A stretch of 64,000 nt of DNA from Clavaria fumosa (taxonomy: Eukaryota > Basidiomycota > Agaricomycetes > Agaricales > Clavariaceae): positions 868,001 through 932,000 of the forward strand of contig OX637801.1 in NCBI GenBank assembly GCA_951802425.1, given 5' to 3'. The notes below the pieces were generated by a model. That model did no database searches. It was not told the DNA's origin and was given only the letters and a program-made list of their open reading frames with translations. A program made the translations under genes and the position numbers. Of the stretch, positions 1 to 9,325 are shown one piece after another (position 1 is the stretch's first letter; the number at the start of each line of letters is the position of its first letter).

Positions 1-624
1 GGAGCGTGGCAACCATGTGCGCGACATCAACTCTCATGTCGCTCATTTAAATTTTATCATCACTGATAATCCAGATTGACCGGGCTGTTGTCCTTTATGC
101 TCACGGACGAGCTGACAACAGGATCTATCACCTCGACTGACGCGCACAAGCGCGCATTCGCTGCTCGCAGCCATGCCTGGAATATGCAGCAACCAAAGTT
201 CAGGGAATCTTTCCCGGAGGTACCCATGCATCAATGTCTCTGGCTGTCTCTGTCTAACAGGTCTTCGACTGATTAGTACGCCATACCTGAGATGCGCGAT
301 CTGCCCAACATGGGGGAGAGTGCGCGCGCCATACCCCAACCTATGATTCTTCAACTTCCCCCTATTCCAGGCCCTGGCAACAAGAACAATACCAACTGCA
401 GCAGCGGCTCGCAAAGTCAAGCAAGCGCATCGACAGAAAGTTGCCCCCCCGGTTCCTCGACTTCGAGTTCGGGTTCCAATGTTATTGCGCGCACAGTGGG
501 TCAGGAGCCGACTACCGCCGCTGGCTGTGCCGCCGCGTGGAGGGCTGTTTTATGGGAAAAGTGGAAGTGGGGTGTCCTGATCGCCCTGGCAGTGCTCCTA
601 TCCAGGTTCTCTTCGAATAACTAG
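1..624 (+). CDS. UBC6: Ubc6/UBE2J-type ubiquitin-conjugating enzyme, 3' part
   Basis: This is the C-terminal part of an E2 enzyme of the Ubc6 class. These are tail-anchored ER-membrane proteins that pass ubiquitin to ER-associated degradation substrates. I read the exons as <1-16, 75-219, 277-319 and 371-624. They encode the family stretch WSVATILTGLLSFM, then a segment ending in FRESFPE, YAIPEMRDLPNMGE, a Ser/Thr/Gly-rich linker, and a C-terminal anchor (KWGVLIALAVLLSRF) followed by a stop at 622-624. The introns start gtgcgc, gtaccc and gtgcgc. The third intron (320-370) is a multiple of three with no stop, so retention would add 17 residues. The catalytic cysteine lies upstream of the window. 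The gene converges on the truncated thymidylate kinase and their reading frames overlap by 27 bases. The family call is firm; the exact splicing of the linker is less so. Confidence 0.85.
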
Positions 625-1060
625 ACGGTGGGAGGAGCATACAACCGTTGCCCCAGCCGCCAACGTCGCCTCGATCGAGATCCTGTTTGTGTTGGGCAGT
701 GATTTGTGAATTATGGGTTGCATTGAGGAAGAATAGGGCTTCAAACATACGCCAGCCCCCAGCGGTTGGCAGAGAATAGAAGATGCACGGCGCGGTCGTC
801 GAGCTCCGACTGCGAGCGCAGATATGAGTCAATCATACCGCCGATAGGTGTGGTCCTGTCTGCAGAGGAGTGAAGAGTAAGAGGTTGTTTATTCTATTAT
901 TCAACTCAGTGCTGTGCGTAGAAAACTCGCCTGGAAACTTGAGGTGCTGTACAACATGGCCGCTCTGCTGCAGACGCAGACAGAGTAGACCCGCCTGGGT
1001 GCTTTTCCCAGATCTATCAAGACCCTCGATGACTATGAACGCGCCGCGCTTCGATTCCAT
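598..1060 (-). pseudogene. CDC8: Thymidylate kinase, 3'-truncated
   Basis: Thymidylate kinase phosphorylates dTMP to dTDP. The start at 1060 gives MESKRGAFIVIEGLDRSGK, with a clear Walker A loop GLDRSGKS at residues 12-19. Exons are 1060-931, 859-751 and 682-598. Exon 2 encodes [19 protein letters not shown] and then [16 protein letters not shown], both strong family signatures. Exon 3 encodes AISIEATLAAGATVVC, but the expected DRY motif, LID region and C-terminal half are missing. After that cysteine the frame runs a few codons into the 3' end of the convergent Ubc6 gene and stops at 598-600. About 110 of the usual ~205-220 residues remain, so it is unlikely to be active. The first intron (930-860) starts with GC, not GT. 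An ATG 51 nt upstream (1111) is in frame, but 1060 fits the family better. Confidence 0.8.
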
Positions 1061-1265
1061 AGTGGCAGACGAAAACAGTTCGTTCAACATCCATGACCAT
1101 AAGACTATCATTCAAATCAGAATGGCTGATGCTCATACATTTAATTGTACAATGAGGCATCCAGACACTGCAGCTAGTTTCTACCCTTAACCCCTAGCAG
1201 CTCAAGGGTCAGGATCTGTCAGGAGCTTAAGGCCACACTCTGTGGTACCAGTACCAGAAAGTCAG

Positions 1266-1358
1266 GCATAAGTGTGCATAAGTGTGCATAAGTGTGCAAC
1301 CTTGCATAAATTTGCACAAGTTTGCATAAGTGCACACTAATGCACACAAGTGTGCATT
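1266..1358. repeat. TGCATAAG/TGCACAAG tandem repeat
   Basis: Short units of the form GTGCATAA, TTGCATAA and TTGCACAA are repeated about nine times. The first three (GTGCATAAGT) are nearly perfect, and later units drift and invert (TGCACACAAG). It looks like a small minisatellite with no coding content. Confidence 0.75.
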
Positions 1359-1525
1359 AAAATTATGGCCAGAAAATGACACCCTTAATAATATTATCCA
1401 GTTTGGACCTTCATATGTAGCACATTATTGTGGTGTGGAATTGTGGATTGTGAGTGACTCAACCAGGTGGCAGTGTATGTGGTTTTTTTTTTGAATCAGC
1501 ATTTGCATACCACAAAATGTAGCTT

Positions 1526-1567
1526 GTGATCACCATGGGTAACCCATGGGTTTTGCATGGTGATCAC
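1526..1567. repeat. 12-bp perfect hairpin
   Basis: The arms GTGATCACCATG and CATGGTGATCAC are exact reverse complements around an 18-nt loop, which itself contains GGGTAACCC and CCCATGGG. The flanks carry a direct repeat AAATGTAGCT on both sides. No function is evident. Confidence 0.8.
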
Positions 1568-2019
1568 TAAATGTAGCTATGACAAAGATGCAGTTGTATG
1601 TGAAGTACTCATAATTTTGGGTTACAGTTTGTTACATTTGTAGGTAGTTGTCAGTGTTGTACAGTCAATGACCTTGAGCAGAAATCAAGTCATTGACTGT
1701 CATTGACTGCTAATCTGATGACCAAGCAGGCCTGTGGAGCATGAAGGAGCAGACAGAGTTAGGCATACATGGTGTGACAGCACCTGAAATCAAATTGACA
1801 AGTGAGCCAGAAGTACATACACAGGGAGGGGGGGAGGGTAGCACTAAGATGATACAAGAGAAAGGGAGTTACTGTACAGTAAGAGTGAGTGAGGAGGGCA
1901 TAGAGAGACAATGTATGTGAGGGACACTGAGAGTGAGAGAGGAGGTAGAGAGGCTGGCTCAGTGTCCCTTGGGTTAAGAGCGACGGCAATGTCTCAAATG
2001 AAGCACTCAGATTAAGGGG

Positions 2020-2520
2020 GTATATTGTATCACTCAATATCCTCCAGTTAATCACCTGTAACATGTTTTTTGGGTGAAAGTCATAAATCATCTTACCAGA
2101 TGGTGATATCAACCTGCTATTGATTCCATAGTAGAGCCTGTTTGCTTAAGCTGTTTGATCCTGCTCAATCATCAGATTAGATTGTAGGAAGAGTGCTTTG
2201 TACAACCCAATATCCTTGGTTTAATATCACTAATATCACTCAAATCAGTGTATTATATAACTCAATCTCATCATGTTGGATATCCCTTGATTTCAAGAGT
2301 GTTTTGCACAATCCAATATCCTCCAGTTTAATATCACCCAAATTGAGGGGTGCATTATATAACTCAATCTTATCTAGTGAATATCCCTTGATTTTGATGG
2401 TAATTAGAAATCACCTATCACCTGTTTTGCACTGATTTTTGGGTGAAAGTCATAAGTCATCTGATCAGATGGTGATAATAACCTACTATTGGGTCCAAAG
2501 TGTTGCAATATGTTGAGGAC
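2020..2520. repeat. Degenerate direct repeats (CAATATCCTCCAGTT family)
   Basis: Similar blocks recur: CTCAATATCCTCCAGTTAA near 2035, CCAATATCCTTGGTTTAATA near 2205 and CCAATATCCTCCAGTTTAAT near 2312. A second pair shares TTTTTTGGGTGAAAGTCAT and AGATGGTGATA at about 2068 and 2434. These look like tandem duplicates of an AT-rich non-coding unit that have since diverged. Confidence 0.65.
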
Positions 2521-2707
2521 ATACATGTAGGATGCACAGAGTGTGAGAGGCATGGATGCCAGATGAGTGCTCTGGGGGTGCTTGTCACAGATTAGACTTG
2601 TTTAACCCCAATCAAAAGACCCTTGACCCAAGCCCTTCCTTATAAAGTAATACAAATAACAGGGGACAAACAAAATGCAGATAACATTATGTCTGACTCT
2701 GAGCTCA

Positions 2708-5460
2708 TATCAGACTGGGTCTCACACAACTTAAAGGTAAGGTCATGACAACAATTCTAACATAAGGGGAAAAGAGTACAAAAAAGGTAAAGCAGAAGTA
2801 TATATACTGAATGCTTTGGCATTTGCCAGCATTCCCATGCATGGACCTCTTGGGTCATGTGACACACCAAGGTGCAGGTCAGGTGACTTTGGGGATTACA
2901 TAATCTGACCCTCAGCCACAGGTCATGTGACCTTCCAACAACCCTCCCCAGTTTCTCCACAACTCCTCTTTGGGATGACTTATATTAGCAATCCTAACAT
3001 CACCCCCCTCTTAAGGCTGGGCATCCTGACCAGCTAGCTTGGCCTTGTTGGGGTGGGCAAGAAAGAAGTCCTGGAGAAGCAGTGCTATGTTGGTGAGATT
3101 CCGTTGCGGCTCCCAGGTGTTCTCCTCCAAAGGGTACCCCAACCACTTCACCAGATACTTCACCCCATGTCCAACCTTGACATTTGCTTCAACATCATAC
3201 TCTAGGTGATCATCCTCAATCATAGCAGGGGGAGGCAGTGGAGGATTCTGGGAGGCAAAAGAGGGAGCAATGTAAGGAGTGAGCAATACTTCATTGAACA
3301 CCTGGTGGATGCACCATGCACGAGGAAGCCTGAGGCAATATCCACCTGGCCCAACCTTCTCCTTGATGACAAAAGGTCCTGCTTGCTTATGGTCAAGCTT
3401 CTTGGAGGGCCAGTCCATCTTCAGGTTCTGGGTATCTAGCCAGACCAGGTCTCCCTGAGAGTACTCATGGCTCAGGCACTTGCCAGCATTGTAACTCTTC
3501 TTCATCGCTGCCACTGCTTTCTCCATCGCCTCCTTGGCTGCTCTTTGGGACTCCATGAGCTTAGCCATCCACTTGTCTGCCACTGGGTTTACCTCTGAGG
3601 GTGGGCAGAGTCCCCCATTCCATGGGTGCCACCTGTACTTGAGGAAGAATGGCATCTGTCTGGTTGCTGAGTGCTCATGGTTGTTAAGGGCAAATTTGGC
3701 AGTGGACAACTACCCAGCCCAGTTGTCCTGGAGGTGGTCCACATACATGTAAGCCCAGAGATAGATTTCCATCTCCTGATTTGCCTGCTCCATCTGCCCA
3801 TTGGTCTGTGGGTGGAAGGCCATACTCAGGTTCACCTTTACTTGGATCATGGAGTAGAACTCCTTCATGAACCAAGACACAAACTGGGACCCCTGGTCAC
3901 TCACAACCTTATGGGGGACTCCATGGTCATGGAATACCCAATCCTGGAGGAGGTGTGCTGCTCCAAGTCCTGTGAGGTCAAGCCCAATCCCTTTGAGCAG
4001 TGTCTGTTTCATGAACTTGTCAATGATGACAAGGATGGCATTATGTCCATGGGAGAGGGGGAGGGGGCTGACTATGTCCCATGAGATCACCAACCAGGGA
4101 CCATTGGGAACAGGGTGGGGGTGGTGTGGTGTGGCCCATTTGGTGCAGTCAGGCTTTGCTTGCTGGCACATCTTGCACCCACAGGCATATTGGTCTGTGT
4201 CCTTCACCATATCTGGCCACCAATAACTCTTTATCAGTGCCACTCTCAACTTCTGGGGGCCAGGGTGTCCTGGAGCAGGGAGGTCATGCTCAAACTTGAG
4301 GATGGCCTCACAAGCTCCCAGAGGGACCCAAGTGACTTCCCTCTTCTGCCAGAGTCCCATGTGATCTTGCATCCACTCATCATCAAGCTCCTCTGGCTTC
4401 TGTATGTGTACCACACTATTTTTCTGGAGTAGCATCTCCATTTCTGATATGAATGACACATGGACTTCTGTTTCTGGGAAAACCTGCACTGGTGCATCCT
4501 CCTCCACCAACCTCCTACTCAAGTTCAACTCCAGCCAATGGACTAGGATTCCTGAGTCCTTCTCTTCACTCATCTCTGCCTGTCAGAACAGCATCTTGAA
4601 CTTCACAAAGAACTCCAGTGCTGTCATGGCACCCTGTTTCAACCCTGCAATATCTGCAAGGGCAGTTGCACAGTCATTCAGGTCATCAAATGCCCACTTC
4701 ATCTTCTCCACAAACTCTGCCCAGGTTCCAGCCTTGCCATTACCCAGGATCTCTTCTGCCTTCATATTTGCCCATTCTGCAGTGAATCCTTCTCCACTGA
4801 ATCTCCAGTAATTTTGCTCAGAGCAAAGAGGACCTTCACCAGGTCTGTAGCATAGGTAGTTGGGTTTGCCATAAATAGGAGGTGAAGGGATGTATGAAAG
4901 TTCTTTTTCTGCCCATCGAAGGGGGCAACAGCTAGGTCCAGCATCATTCTATGGCACTGTAAAATAAGGTTCTGGGCCTTGGGCACTCAGGATCACTCAG
5001 AGAGGGTCACAGTAGTTGTCCTCCAGGACTGGTCATGTGTATCTACACACCCTAAAATTTTTGTGTGGTTCTGTTACACACCACAGGCAAGGGAAAGGAG
5101 AAGAGGATGATAGGGGCTGAGCTGTGACAATGTGTCACAGTTTGAAATTAAGGGTCCATGCTAGCCAGGTTAGGACATGGGGCTAGGGCAGATGGGTGGA
5201 TGTTAGTATTATATCAGACTGGGTCTCACACAACTTAAAGGTAAGGTCATGATGACAATACTAACTAACATAAGGGGAAAAGAGTACAAAAAAGGTAAAG
5301 CAGGGACCTCTTGGGTCATGTGATGCACCAAGGCACAGGTCAGGTGACTTTGGGGATTACATAATCCAACCCTCAGTCACAGGTCATGTGAACTTCCAAC
5401 AACCCTCCCTGGTTTCTCCACAACTCCTCTTTGGGATGGCTTATGTAAGCAATCCTAACA
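2708..5460 (-). mobile_element. Gypsy family A, copy 1, internally deleted, TSD GCTCA
   Basis: This is a complete but internally deleted chromodomain Gypsy element on the minus strand. The LTRs are 5212-5460 (5') and 2708-2999 (3'), beginning TGTTAGGATTGC and ending CAGTCTGATA in element sense. Both ends are flanked by the plus-strand 5-mer GCTCA (2703-2707 and 5461-5465), a perfect target-site duplication. The purine tract AAGAGGGGGG precedes the 3' LTR. The body holds a gag start and then jumps directly into the region upstream of integrase; protease, reverse transcriptase and RNase H are missing. The terminal ...TGATA of this old copy corresponds to ...TGACA in the better preserved copy at 31.3-36.1 kb. 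Confidence 0.92.
3011..4986 (-). pseudogene. Gypsy-A gag remnant fused to integrase with chromodomain
   Basis: Read on the minus strand, 4986-4583 is the gag N-terminal half (DLAVAPFDGQKKNF, then FALSKITG). Frame shifts lead to 4573-3710, which starts with gag HWLELNLSRRLVEE and switches without a gap to the pre-integrase segment DAPVQVFPETEV. The H2C2 zinc region follows (HDLPAPGHPGPQ...CKMCQQ), then the core aspartates in SWDIVSPLPL and KVVSDQGSQF, and FHPQTNGQMEQAN with the glutamate. The frame continues at 3709-3011 into the integrase C-terminal domain (DLVWLDTQNLKM) and a chromodomain (VKYLVKWLGYPLEENTWEP) ending GQDAQP. The missing middle removes protease, RT and RNase H. It cannot transpose on its own. 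Confidence 0.88.
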
Positions 5461-5486
5461 GCTCAATGCCTTGCTTTAGCAGCATG

Positions 5487-5891
5487 TACTGTACCATTTC
5501 GACCACATGTTCGTCACGCATCACGCAGACCTCTGAACTGAACGCAAAATGCGTGACTGTCACGCCATATTTTCATAGATGAACTTGGAGGTGTGACTAA
5601 TTTCAATGAGCCTCAAAGTTGTGTTGTACCTACTGCATTTCAATTTATGCCTTTGCCCTCTCCCCCCTTCTTGTATCTCTTCAAGTTGTTTAACAATTGC
5701 TGCAATACTCAACTGCTGAGCCTCCTCTACCTCCTCTGCCACATCCTCTGCAAGCACAACAACACTTCAGGCAAAGCTTGAACTTGTTTCGACTTTGGTC
5801 ACACATCATGTTGAGCGCTGAACTCCGAGTGGATGCGTGACCACCTGTTTATGTAAGTGTGGCGTGAACATGTGGTCGAAATGATACAGTA
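5487..5891. mobile_element. TA-flanked MITE (Tc1/mariner-like), copy 1
   Basis: This is a 405-bp element with terminal inverted repeats of about 25 bp: CTGTACCATTTCGACCACAT at the left, and its mirror ending ATGTGGTCGAAATGATACAG at the right. Both ends abut TA. It holds no transposase. A second copy lies at 36463-36848, where an uninterrupted paralogous site supports TA as the duplicated target. Confidence 0.88.
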
Positions 5892-6126
5892 TCCACATTC
5901 TAAATGAAATTCAATGCCCCTTCAGCAGCTGCTGGTGATTCTGCTTGGTCTGGTCTCAAAGGCTTGAAGTGGTGTTTACAGTCAAAAGTCACAGTCAACA
6001 ACAGACAAGTCAAATTATATGGTGACTAATCACTGACTTTTCGTGACCGTGACAGTCATTGACCTGCACTTCGCTGGTGCACGTGGTGGATGCCAGGCTG
6101 GCGTTTTCAGCAGACCTTCATTCACG

Positions 6127-7213
6127 ATGAGCGCTTTCTCCCCTTTCCAACGACCAATAACGTCGCAATCCAAACCGATGATCTTGGACGAAGCTTCTCC
6201 CGCTTCTGATGTCGTTGTGGCGGACACGGAGTCTGATATCAGCTCAGAATTTGACCCCAACAAACTTCATCCGCTCTTCTCTTCATCAGAAGCCGACACT
6301 ATCTTGGGCGCAAAATGCGGTTCTAAGCTCTTCCGCGTCCATTCTTACACGTTGAAAACCACCTCTGGATGGTTCCGCACGATGTTCTCCCTTCCACAAA
6401 GAGCGAACTCCTCGTCGAGCTCGGATATTATCTTTCTAGACGAAGATGTTGCCACATTGGAGGCGCTGTTGCGGATGATCTGTGGGCAGCCTGTGATGCG
6501 ACTTGAGTCCATGGATACAGTTGAGGCGATACTTTATGCTGCGGAGAAGTACGACATGCCAGGTCCAATGTCAATAGGTGAATGAATTTTGTCACGCATA
6601 AAGCCAGCGATCACTGATATTCGAGACGCTCAGTCCGTGAGTAGTGGCGCCTCCTCCCTGGACATTTCACGGCTGACAATATCCGCTTCCACTCAACCCA
6701 GGTCAACTGCTCATGTCACTCCCGTTCTCCGAACAACCACTCCGCCTATACGCAGTGGCTCGCCGCTACAACTGGATAGAAGAAGCCAAGTCGGCGTCGA
6801 CGGAGACACTCAAGCTCAACGTCCACGCGCACGAACATCATGCTAGCCTCAGACGCCTGAGCACGGATGCCCTCCTTGATCTTATTGAGCTGCATCGCGA
6901 GCGCAGAGAGAAGTTGCGTGTGCGTCTCGACCAGCCTCCTTTCCTCATTGGAGGTACAGCTGTATGCACGCCGTGCGGCTGGCGCCTCGACTATCACACA
7001 TGGCGGGAGCTCAAGTACAAGATGATCCTTGAAATGGATATCAGACCACTCGGGGATACGATTGTCAACCGCGGGTTGTCGGAGTGGTTTGAGGCGCAGG
7101 CGTGTTGGACAGCCAAGTGTACGAATCCGGAATGCAGCCAACCACTGTATGACAAGCATCTGACGATAAGCACAATCACCGCTGCAATCGACGAATTACG
7201 TAGTAGCATCTAG
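6127..7213 (+). CDS. BTB/POZ domain protein
   Basis: Two exons, 6127-6577 and 6702-7213, give a protein of about 320 residues. The intron (124 nt, gtgaat...cccag) joins ...YDMPGPMSI-G-QLLMSLPFSEQ in frame. Residues ~40-150 form a BTB/POZ fold of the type expanded in mushroom-forming fungi: LHPLFSSSEADTIL, FRVHSYTLKTTSGWFRTMFS, then LEALLRMICG and VEAILYAAEKYDM. BTB domains mediate dimerisation and often link Cul3 ligases to substrates. The C-terminal part (LRLYAVARRYNWIEEAK onward) is alpha-helical and holds the Cys pairs CTPC and CTNPEC, with no named domain that I recognise. The start at 6127 is preferred over an in-frame 6043 ATG because the upstream residues look like translated 5' leader. 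It is intact and CpG-rich, so probably functional. Confidence 0.85.
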
Positions 7214-7299
7214 TTGACATGACGTATTCTTGTTCTTAGAATAGTATGTGCTTCCGTGGTGTGTATGTGTACAAACACATCACAAAATGTTTCCTGCGC

Positions 7300-7440
7300 T
7301 ACATCAGCAAAACAGCTCGGCTAAATGTAAGTATGGACTGGTATGGACTGGTGTGTAACACCCCAAATTGTCTTGGGGTGTTACATACTGGTCCATACTT
7401 CTCTATATGAACAATTTAGCTGAGCTGTTTTGCTGATGTA
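7300..7440. mobile_element. 141-bp foldback MITE, TIR TACATCAGCAAAA
   Basis: The terminal arms 7300-7326 and 7414-7440 are reverse complements over about 27 bp with one mismatch (TACATCAGCAAAACAGCT...). Inside is a second perfect 13-bp stem TGTAACACCCCAA / TTGGGGTGTTACA (7353-7384). The first 12 bases of the TIR equal those of the 3.1-kb element at 36380-39520, so this may be a miniature relative. Both ends carry TA. Confidence 0.75.
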
Positions 7441-7496
7441 GGAGATAAGCACAAGTGTGCTTTTCTCACCAGGACTATATGAACCAATATTGATGT

Positions 7497-7580
7497 GGCT
7501 CGGGCTCAGCAATTCATTAATGATGTCCTGAGAGAGAAGACTGCTAGTGGACATGTTTGTGTCTATGTTGATCAGTGTTG
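7497..7580 (+). pseudogene. Gypsy reverse-transcriptase fragment
   Basis: A stretch of about 28 codons reads QQFINDVLREKTASGHV then CVYVDH. It corresponds to the RT motif region RFMNHVLREEIAGGHVWAYV of Gypsy family A. It has no open frame beyond this and is an isolated relic. Confidence 0.6.
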
Positions 7581-7721
7581 GGACAGTGTACTAGTAGGGG
7601 AGGTTGCATGTGTTTGAGTGCTGTACAATGGGGCCCCACACAGGAAACCAAGGAGGCAATATAACATCATGTGATTGTCTGTTTATCTGGCAAACATCTA
7701 AGATAGGGTTCATGCATAGTC

Positions 7722-7775
7722 CAGGCAAGGTCATGATGATGTTACCAACATAAGGGGAAGAGAGTATAAAAGTGA
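7722..7775 (-). repeat. Gypsy-A LTR fragment
   Basis: The piece CAAGGTCATGATGATG...ATAAGGGGAAGAGAGT matches the part of the family A LTR that reads AAGGTCATGATGACAATACT followed by ATAAGGGGAAAAGAGT in the other copies. No LTR ends are present. Confidence 0.6.
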
Positions 7776-7791
7776 GAAAGTAAAAGTACAT

Positions 7792-8587
7792 TCAGTGACT
7801 CAAAAACCTTTACAATGTTTTACAAATTTGACTTGAGGGCAATATATCTTGTGAAGAAAATTTCTAAAAAATTATTAAAAATTATTGACAATAGACCTGT
7901 TTCCTGTCTTTTAAATGAGCTTTATATCATAATATTTTATCCTGCCATTTTTGAGAAATATCAATTTTAAGTTGAGAGTGACAGCAAACTTGAAATTTAG
8001 TACTTGGTATACCCTCCTTTTGCCTTCAAAACAGCTTCTATCCTTCTAGGCATGCTTTCTATGATATTCTGACACACCTCTTGCCCTACATCCTATTCCT
8101 TCTGAACTCTGTCCCAAAGCTCCAAAATTCCTTTGGGGGGGACATCATAGTCAGTTACCCTTGCCTTGAGATGTCTCCAAAGATGCTCAATTGGATTGAG
8201 ATCTGGGGACTGTGAGGGCCATAAGAGGACTTGATATCCATGATCTTCAAACCACATTGAGGCCTTCTTGGAAGTGTGTTTGGGGTCATTGTCTTGTTGG
8301 AAGATGATGTCTTCTGGAGATTTCTTGTACAATTTGAGGCTTTCTTGATGCTCATCATCCAGAATCTTGACATAGAGGTCTCCATCCATCCTTCCATCAA
8401 TCTTGCAGCCATACCCAACTCCTTCCCACATCCTGCAGCCCCACATCATCAAGGAACCCCCTCCAAACTTCTTTGTCCCCTCTACCAGTCTCTCACTCAG
8501 ACCTTCCCCAGCCTTTTTCCATACCCATTTCCTCCCATCAGGCCCCAAATGATTGATTTTGATCTCATCTGACCATACAACCTACTG
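7792..8587 (-). pseudogene. Tc1/mariner transposase, truncated (DD34E)
   Basis: Minus-strand reading gives VWSDEIKINHLGPDGRKWVW, then MMWGCRMWEGVGYG, QQDNDPKHTSKKA and SQSPDLNPIEHLWRHLK. The catalytic triad is visible: D in WSDE, D in QQD and E in NPIE. There are 34 residues between the last two, as expected for Tc1. The C-terminus continues as VCQNIIESMPRRIEAVLKAK and ends near 7997, but an in-frame TAG at 8093-8095 interrupts it. The N-terminal DNA-binding helix-turn-helix region is missing because the miniature LTR element starts at 8588. The likely terminal repeat begins near 7792 (CAGTGACTC). Confidence 0.85.
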
Positions 8588-9170
8588 TGTAAAATATGCA
8601 CAAGGCAGGAGTCAAACCCATGTGCTCATAGGACTGACAGGGGTTGAACCTGCAACTCCTGTGTTACCATTACACTACAGTCCCCAGATTACCACTGTTT
8701 ACTTAGGGCTGTTAGCCACATGGGGCCTAAACCCTAGGTTCCTCCTAGAGTCCCCAGAGTATGCAGGCTAACAGGCAACCTTTGGATTTATGTGGAATTG
8801 CCATACACACTCCTTACATCCTCCCCCCCCTAGAACCAGCCCACCCTGGCAGGGGATCTCCAGATGCTCCAATAATACTGTGCATTACTCAATCTCACAA
8901 AGGCCCTGTGGTTTCAGGTCTTACAATTGCCTCAAGTAATCACCCTGGTCACAAACTGACAATAGCAGGACCCTACCCACTGCAGTTCCACCAAGTGTAA
9001 AATATGTGCAAGGCAGGAGTCAAACCCATTCACTCATAAAACTGGCAGGGGTTGAACCCACAACTGCTGTGTTACCATTACACTACAGTCCCCAGATTAC
9101 CACTGTTTACTTGGGGCTGTTAGCCACATGGGGCCTAAACCCTAGAGTCCCCTGAACTAGTTAAAGACAT
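8588..9170 (-). mobile_element. TRIM (miniature LTR element) with tRNA-like boxes in the LTR
   Basis: Two direct repeats frame a 177-bp non-coding core (8819-8995). LTR 8588-8818 is 231 bp, begins and ends with the inverted pair TGTAA/TTACA, and is complete. The second LTR starts at 8996 and is recognisable to about 9170, where it is eroded. In minus-strand sense the core ends with the purine tract CTAGGGGGGGGAGGA directly before TGTAAGGAGTG, and starts TTGGTGGAACTGCAG, the place of a primer-binding site. No protein is encoded. The LTR holds TAGTGTAATGG (pol III A-box pattern) and GGTTCAACCCC (B-box pattern with one CpG-type transition). It separates the Tc1 relic from Gypsy-A copy 2. A third partial LTR lies at 36103-36158. 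Confidence 0.75.
8640..8695 (-). promoter_or_regulatory. tRNA-like A/B-box segment inside TRIM LTR
   Basis: In minus-strand sense a GGGGACTG block is followed by TAGTGTAATGGTAAC, then GCAGGTTCAACCCCTG and AGTCC, which could pair with GGACT. Only about 16 nt separate the A- and B-like boxes, so the anticodon arm is missing and this is not a working tRNA. The same segment is conserved in the second LTR (about 9050-9105). A role as an internal pol III promoter is inference. Confidence 0.55.
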
Positions 9171-9325
9171 GTGGCATTGCCACTTAGCAAAGCACAGAAA
9201 TAAAATCAATAATTTATTAATAAAATTATTATTTGAAACACAACAAAAACAATTACATATTGAGCTACCTCATATGATCCCAGCCAATATTTCTGGATAG
9301 ACAATGTTAGCAGTTTGGGTGTTCC
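9171..9325. other. Gene-free AT-rich spacer
   Basis: It contains AATAATTTATTAATAAAATT-type runs and no coding content. Confidence 0.6.

Larger units (their letters stand above)
1061..2707. other. Gene-free stretch
   Basis: No reading frame with recognisable protein content was found on either strand. The stretch holds a short GTGCATAA-type tandem repeat, a hairpin, an inverted repeat built on GTCATTGACTG (about 1664-1710) and degenerate direct repeats; the main ones are listed separately. The open frame at 1759-2112 (-) is low-complexity Leu/Ser/Pro-rich and has no family resemblance. Confidence 0.6.

Noticed and set aside
1..420. Minus-strand frame of 125 codons at the left edge
   Set aside because: Antisense to the Ubc6 exons, which carry clear family motifs.
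1759..2112. 117-codon open frame (-)
   Set aside because: Leu/Ser/Pro-rich, no motif, lies in non-coding repeat DNA.
2020..2520. CRISPR-like repeat array
   Set aside because: Units are degenerate and irregularly spaced, and the genome is eukaryotic.
3671..4811. Plus-strand frames across Gypsy copy 1
   Set aside because: Antisense shadows of the integrase and gag reading frames.
8640..8700. Functional tRNA gene on the minus strand
   Set aside because: A- and B-box patterns are present but the spacing is too short for an anticodon arm, and the segment is repeated as part of both TRIM LTRs.
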